64,000 bases of DNA, taken from contig NC_084795.1 of the NCBI RefSeq assembly GCF_963169125.1, positions 93,492,911 to 93,556,910 on the forward strand, given 5' to 3'. The position numbers were made by a program, and so were the translations under genes. Positions 58,853-64,000 of the stretch are shown piece by piece. Each line of letters starts with the position of its first letter. Position 1 is the stretch's first letter. The DNA is from Humulus lupulus. Lineage: Eukaryota > Streptophyta > Magnoliopsida > Rosales > Cannabaceae. The notes under the pieces are model-generated. The model worked only from the letters and a program-made list of their open reading frames with translations. It had not been told where the DNA came from and made no database searches.

Positions 58853-59776
58853 CTGCAAAATATCAAAAAAATAGAGAATTAGTTGAATTTACAAAAAATA
58901 CTCAGTCTGTTGTTGTCATCGATGTTCTATTGAAATACTATCGATATATCATCGAAATGCCATCGAAATGTCATCGATATACCATCGAAATGCTATCGAT
59001 ATACAACTAACTAAGCCACTTACAAATAAACAAACAAACTATCGATGTGCCATCGAAATGGAATCGAAATACTAAAAATATACAATCGAAATAGCATTGA
59101 TGGAGCATCGAATATCTTTCAAGTAGTTAACATATAAAAGCCATCAACATCGCATCGACATAGCATCAAATTAACATCGATGCATCACTATCAAATTAAT
59201 GTGCTCCGACAACCATTTAAATGACATCGAAATAACACCAACATAGCATCGAAATTAATAGATTTATCAAAATATAACTCAAACTAAGAAAGCATCAAAA
59301 TACCATCGAACTATAATCGTAATTGCATCGAAGTCAGCATCGACATATCATCAAAATTTCATCGATTTTATACAAAAAAAATGAAAATCATGCAAGCATC
59401 GAAATGACATCGATATACCATCGATTATGCATCGATGGACTATTGCCTTCATTTAATGGTCCATCGAAATACTATCGATGGAGCATCGATTGCGCATTGA
59501 TGAACTACTTTCAATAATTTAAAAATCTACACATACATTGTATGTCATCGAATTACCATCGATGAAGCATCAAAATGGCATCGATGTGGAATCGAATGAA
59601 CATCGACCCACAAAATTTTTACAGAATTTAAACATAATCTTCCAAAATGATGCACATAGAATCAAACCCTATTAAAGCTAAATTTTTGCAAAATAAAGAT
59701 AATCAAACCCATTTCATCGATTTTATACATTACGATTCAATTTTTTTTTTAAAAAAAAACTACAAAAACTGACTTA
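58853..59776 (-). other. First intron of the ULP-like gene, holding the TCGA array
   Basis: On the minus strand the donor is CAACA|GTAAGT at 59776 and the acceptor TTTTGCAG, directly before the ATG. The whole right TCGA array lies within it, the mirror of the transposase intron. Confidence 0.6.
58919..59610. repeat. 11-bp phased TCGA array, right
   Basis: TCGA at 58919, 58941, 58952, 58963, 58974, 58985 and 58996, with TTGA at 58930 filling the gap, all in 11-bp register. Further runs: 59399, 59410, 59421, 59432; and 59464, 59475, 59486 with TTGA at 59497. The consensus CATCGAAATGN is the inverse of the left array. Confidence 0.9.
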
Positions 59777-59939
59777 CTGTTGCCAGTGATGGAGAAGAAG
59801 GTAGCGACGACAGCTGTGACAAGAGAGAGCTACGCCTGAGAGAGATGGTGAGAATGTGACGAGAGTGAGAGCTTCTATTGAGAGAGAAATGAGAGACTTT
59901 GGCTGGGAGAGAAATGAGAGACTTCGGCTGGGAGGGGAG

Positions 59940-60065
59940 TGTTTAATGCTAGGGGTGTTTTTGTCCAAAAAATTAGAAATGACATATCTTTGGGAGAGAA
60001 AGTTATGTTGGCATTTAAAAAAAATTAAGTATGTTATAGGAGGTATAGTGTAAAATTTCCCTTTC
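59940..60065 (-). repeat. MULE right terminal inverted repeat
   Basis: On the minus strand it reads GAAAGGGAAATTTTACACTA, paired with 51154 onward. The TTTTTTGGACAAAAACACCC segment at about 59953-59972 is the inner match. Confidence 0.7.
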
Positions 60066-61423
60066 AAAATTAGAGAAATATAGCCATTTTTCATTCTTTC
60101 GTGTTTGTTATATTTATGATATTCCTAATTTGTCCTCCGTGATGTGTTAGTTATCTTTCTTTATTTTATTCAATAAATTTATTTAAACCACCATTACCGC
60201 CAACTACTAAAAGATTTTTTTTTAATCGTTTTTTTTTCTTCCAGCATTTACAAACAAGTCTCTATACATATAAATAAATAGGTGCACTCTCAATGATTAT
60301 TGTTTTTATTACTCATAGATGATTACTTAGTATTAATTAATATTTCTAAAAAGAGTTTTATTTAAGATTCATTACTAGATTCAATTTTGATCGTTTCCTC
60401 ATTCCCTCTCTTCATTCTTGATTCCAATTTATATTTTTATTTTACAAAATTAAAAAAAAATCAATTTGAAATGACATTTTAGCACTATTACAATATTGGG
60501 TCTATAATTAGTACCCTATATTTTATTAAAATACATATTTGGTACCCTATATTTTCAATAGTATTTATTTGAAACTCTCCAATTATAAATTGTTCGTATT
60601 TGTTACTCGTCTTCCTAGTTTAGCCAACTTATTTTTTTAATAATACCATATTATCCCTAGATTAATTGATTTTTTTAGTTATTTTGTAATTACATTCAGA
60701 ATTAATTTTTAAAAAATTATTTATTTATTTTGTATTTCTTTTTTTATCCTTTCTCTTTCTTCCCATTCCCCCCTTTCTCTCCCAACCCTTCTATCTTAGG
60801 AACAACGAATGCCACCATTCTGTGCAATTATAAACTTCCGCAAAAATTGATAATAAATATTTGCAAGAAAGTCTTCTTCTAGAATTTTTGCAGAGAGCAA
60901 CCTGGGCAACGGCGGGAGCCTTCTTGCATTCGCATCTTCAACTAACTTGGAGCTCGACGAACTAGGCGTTTGCTAGGTTTGCACTGATCTGGGTTCGGAA
61001 GCTTGGCATATCTGGATTGGCTCTTGGGGTGTGCAAAAATTATCCAATCCAATTATAACCAACCGATCTAATTAAAACCGACCACCAAAATTTGGATATC
61101 CAATTATGATTGGATCAGATCGGATCGAATGAAATCAGATTTTGAAGATCCAAATTGGATTGGATTGGTTGTTTGATGATATATGCAAAAATCAAATAAA
61201 ACTGAACCAATTCGATCCAATTGTATACATATATTTTTAAAATATATTTATTTATTTAGGATTATGCTTATAATTTATGTTGTATTTATATGATGTTTTA
61301 TCATTTTGAACAAATTAGTCTTTCTATTTATAATATTATGAATTATTTGAACAAATGAAGCTAAATAATGTTCAAAAATATTGGATGGATACAATCTCAT
61401 CAAATACATAACTAAGGGGACAC
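60066..61423. other. Non-coding DNA with WTTGGAT-rich patch
   Basis: No gene. 61030-61230 is dense in CCAATC and GATTGG strings in both orientations (for example TATCCAATCCAATTATAACC and AATTGGATTGGATTGG). It looks like the subterminal part of a non-autonomous DNA transposon; its ends were not found. Confidence 0.4.
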
Positions 61424-61605
61424 ATGATAATTTTGCAAAATAGACAAAAGAAGATTTGAGAGAGAATCAAAAGGGAGGCTAGGTTTTCATTATAACGAAA
61501 GAGATGAGAATAAGAGTACAAGAGCAACAAAATATATAGCCAAAATAATGAGAGGATAAAATACTAAACTACCCTTACATATTAATAAAACTTATATTAT
61601 TAACA
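61424..61605 (-). repeat. 3' LTR of Copia fragment A
   Basis: On the minus strand it starts TGTTAATAATATAAG right after the tract GAGTTTGAGGGGGGA (61606-61620). A short LTR of about 180 bp is suggested. The far end is uncertain. Confidence 0.6.
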
Positions 61606-61618
61606 TCCCCCCTCAAAC

Positions 61619-62690
61619 TCACGATGCATTTGCGGGAAGCATCGAGAGTTTGCTAACTAAGAAACGAAAACGAGAAATAGTATGAGCCTTCGTAAACAAG
61701 TCGGCAATCTGCATAGCGGAAGTAACAAATGGTAAAGTGATGGTCCCATTTTGATAGTGGTGATGAGTAAGATGACAATCTATCTCAATATGTTTCGTGC
61801 GCTCATGAAAAACGGAGTTGCAAGTAATCTGAATAGTACTAACATTGTCACAATGCATCAGAGTGGGATCTGAGAGAATAACACCCATATCAGCAAGTAA
61901 CCAACGCAACCAAACAATTTCAGCAGTAGTGGAGGCCATGGCACGATATTCTGCTTCTGTAGACGATCAAGAGACAATAGTCTGTTTTTTACTCTTCCAA
62001 GAAATAAGAGAATCTCTCAAAAATATGCAAAAACCAGTGGTAGATTTGCGATCAGTACAATCACCAACCCGATCTGCATCTGAGTAGGCATGTAACTCTA
62101 AAGTAGACGTAGATGGAAAAAGCAGACTCTGAAATTGAGTTCCCCGAAGATATCGAAGAATACGAAGCACATCTGCCCAATGAACGGTAGTGGGAGATGC
62201 AACAAATTGACTAACAATGTGAACTGCATAAGCGATGTCTAGCCTGGTGATAGTAAGGTACACTAAGCCACCAACCAGAGTGCGATATAGAGAGGGATCT
62301 GACAAGGTAACACCATCAGATGAAGAATACCTGACATTAAGCTCAAGAGGGGTATCAACAGTGCGAGCATCAGAGAGATGAGCCTGATCGAGAATATCAG
62401 CAATGTACTTAGATTGAGAAAGAAGATAGCCACGAGGAGAGTAAGCTACTTCTATCCCTAAAAAGTACCATAGGGAACCCAAATCTTTCATCTCAAATTC
62501 ACGGGTCAAGTGCGTTTTCAACTCCGTTATCCCATTTGCATCATCACTGGTGATGATCATATCATCAACATATAAAGAGAGTAAAGTGCGGCTAGAAGAA
62601 GTACACCTAATAAAGAGAGTTGAATCATGTGCACTGGGGTGGAAGCCGAGAGAAGTAATCACGATGGAGAATTTTTCAAACTAGGCTCGG
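61619..62690 (-). pseudogene. Copia RT and RNase H
   Basis: 62662-61967 holds RT with LYVDDMIITSDD (catalytic Asp pair), MKDLGSLWYFLGIE and the connection YRTLVGGLVYLTITRLDIAYAV-like text. RNase H begins with LHAYSDADRVGDCTDRKST. A TGA after QTIVS (61967) interrupts it, and the same frame goes on in 61939-61619 to the end (HCDNVSTIQI, KHIEIDCHL). Apart from this stop the reading is continuous. Confidence 0.9.
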
Positions 62691-62699
62691 AGAGACGCA

Positions 62700-64000
62700 C
62701 AACGTCTGGTTCAGTTTTTGATGGCTCTTCGAGATGAGTTTGAAGGTCTTCGTGAAACAATCCTGCATCGCAGTCCTCTTCCGTCGGTTGATTCGGTGGT
62801 TAATGAGTTGTTAGCAGAACAAATTCGCTTGAAGTCTCGTGTTGATAAAGGGGGGGGGGGGGGCGGAAAAGGGGATTCTTCCTTCTCCGAATCCCTTTGT
62901 CTTTGCAGTTCCTCATCGGCCAGCCTCCAATAATCAACACAAGACTTAAGCCAAGGTTGGCTACGACGAATGCAGTTTTTGCAAGCAAAATGGACACTGG
63001 AAGGCTCAATGTCCCAAACTGTTGAACAGGGTGCAATCACCGAATCAATCTCCTCACTGGAAATCTGGCAACCAACCTCATCGACCTCTTCATTCTATGT
63101 CTTTGAACATGGCAGCTATTGTTCCACCTGCAGATTCTGGAAGCACTCCTAGTACCTCGATTGATACACTCACAGAGCAGTTTCAGAAGTTCATTGCCTC
63201 GCAGCCACACGCCATGTCAGCCTCCTCACACATAAGTTTGCCTTCTAGTAGTACATCAGGTATATCTTCCTCTATATGGGTCCTTGATTCTGGAGCTTCA
63301 CATCATATGTCACCTAATTCCAATTCCTTCATGTCCATTAAATCAGCACCCTCTGTATCTGTCATGACCGTTGATGGCACTCCCATGCCATTAGCAGGGA
63401 TTGGCTCGATTTGCACTCCAAAAATGTCATTCTCTGATGTATATCATATTCCAAATCTTACTTTGAATCTTGTCACTGTTGGTCAATTATGTGACTCTGG
63501 TTTCTCAGTTATTTTCTCTAATTCTTGTTGTTATGTGCAGGATCCTCATTCCAAGAAGCTGATTGGGGCAAGCCGTAGGCAGGGGGGATTTACATTTTAG
63601 ATGAGTTGAGAGTTCCTGATGTTGCAGCTTCTAGTGTCGATTTGTCTTCATTTCGTTTAAGTTCGTCTTCGTCTAGTTTTTATTTATGGCATTCTCGTCT
63701 TGGACATGTATCTGGTTCACGTTTAAAGTACTTAGCTTCCACAGGAGCATTAGGAAAGTTACAAACCCATGATATTTCAGATTGTTGTGGTTGCAAATTG
63801 GCAAAATTTTCTGCTTTACCTTTTTATAAAAGTGTTTCTGTTTCTCTTGCACCTTTTGATTTGATTCACTCTGATGTGTGGGGGCCATCACCTGTTCTAA
63901 CAAAAGGTGGATCACGTTACTATGTCTCTTTTATTGATGATTATACTCGTTTTTGTTGGGTCTATCTTATGAAACATTGTTCTGATTTCCTCGCGATTTA
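62700..64000 (+). pseudogene. Copia fragment B: gag end, protease and start of integrase
   Basis: It begins in gag (MALRDEFEGLRETIL, 62720). A poly-G run (62850-62863) shifts the frame. The zinc knuckle CSFCKQNGHWKAQC follows at about 62975-63020. The protease motif is WVLDSGASHHM (about 63279). The pre-integrase text WHSRLGHVSGSRL is near 63688. The start of the integrase core (HSDVWGP, about 63869; DDYTRFCWVY) runs off the window. A stop at 63598 interrupts it. Confidence 0.88.
62700..64000 (+). mobile_element. Copia fragment B (plus strand, continues past the window)
   Basis: No LTR lies to its left; it starts in gag at the junction with fragment A. Fragments A and B face away from each other, so they are not one intact element. 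Confidence 0.78.

Larger units (their letters stand above)
51154..60065. mobile_element. MULE carrying a transposase and a ULP-like gene (Kaonashi type)
   Basis: Imperfect terminal inverted repeats at 51154-51280 and 59940-60065 enclose a MuDR-type transposase (plus) and a Ulp1-like gene (minus) that converge near 55950-56230. ULP-bearing MULEs are a known plant group (Kaonashi). No 9-bp target duplication was found, so outer ends may lie a little further out. The transposase is broken by a solo LTR and frameshifts; the ULP gene carries stops. Confidence 0.82.
61424..62690 (-). mobile_element. Copia fragment A (RT to 3' LTR, minus strand)
   Basis: The minus-strand order is RT, RNase H, polypurine tract, LTR. 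It is cut inside RT at about 62690, where an opposite-facing Copia fragment begins. The LTR outer end is approximate. Confidence 0.8.

Noticed and set aside
51627..59610. CRISPR-like array
   Set aside because: The short repeats are degenerate, spaced by 4-6 bases, and lie in a plant MULE. There are no cas genes and no unique spacers of constant length.
1..64000. tRNA, rRNA or other structured RNA genes
   Set aside because: Scanned by eye for tRNA-like arms with B-box text and for rRNA motifs; none seen. Short primer sites are not tRNA genes.

Overview
The window is nuclear DNA of a flowering plant, most likely a eudicot. The only clearly intact cellular gene is a 12-exon chloroplast triose-phosphate/phosphate translocator (TPT) on the minus strand at 42417-45444. 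All its introns are GT-AG and it encodes 437 residues. Almost everything else is transposable-element DNA. I cannot name the species from sequence alone.

Layout, left to right. 1-431 and about 14288-14371 are two halves of one older LTR, split by element 1. Element 1 (432-14282, minus) is a complete but decayed Ty3/gypsy element of Tat type with a perfect AACCT target-site duplication. Element 2 (15574-28234, minus) is a second full-length Tat-type element, with a CTTTT duplication. 28235-30808 is AT-rich and has Helitron-like ends. 30809-34885 is a 5'-truncated Ty1/Copia element. It abuts element 3 (34886-41623, minus), a gypsy element that lost its 3' end. The TPT gene follows. 46499-49620 is a Copia remnant with gag but no pol. 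51154-60065 is a Mutator-like element (MULE). 61424-62690 and 62700-64000 are two Copia fragments placed head to head.

Two things stand out. First, elements 1 and 2 each carry, between the 3' LTR and the end of pol and opposite in strand to gag-pol, a gene with its own TATA box. It has a 5'-UTR intron, a domain like the Pfam 'putative gypsy-type transposon' family, and a C-terminal coiled coil. The splice sites fall at matching places in the two elements although the sequences have diverged. Antisense extra ORFs are known in Tat-lineage elements; the matching intron layout is the new observation here.

Second, the MULE carries a transposase gene (plus) and a converging Ulp1-type protease-like gene with a DUF1985-type domain (minus), the arrangement known from Kaonashi/ULP-bearing MULEs. 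Each gene's first intron holds an array of TCGA motifs spaced exactly 11 bp apart over long runs, about one DNA helical turn. The arrays are inverted relative to each other beside the two terminal inverted repeats. The transposase is split by a solo LTR of the same Copia family that sits at 30809-34885.

Only the TPT gene and, as far as read, the short RT fragment at 61967-62662 are free of internal breaks. Every full-length transposon gene carries stops, frameshifts or insertions.
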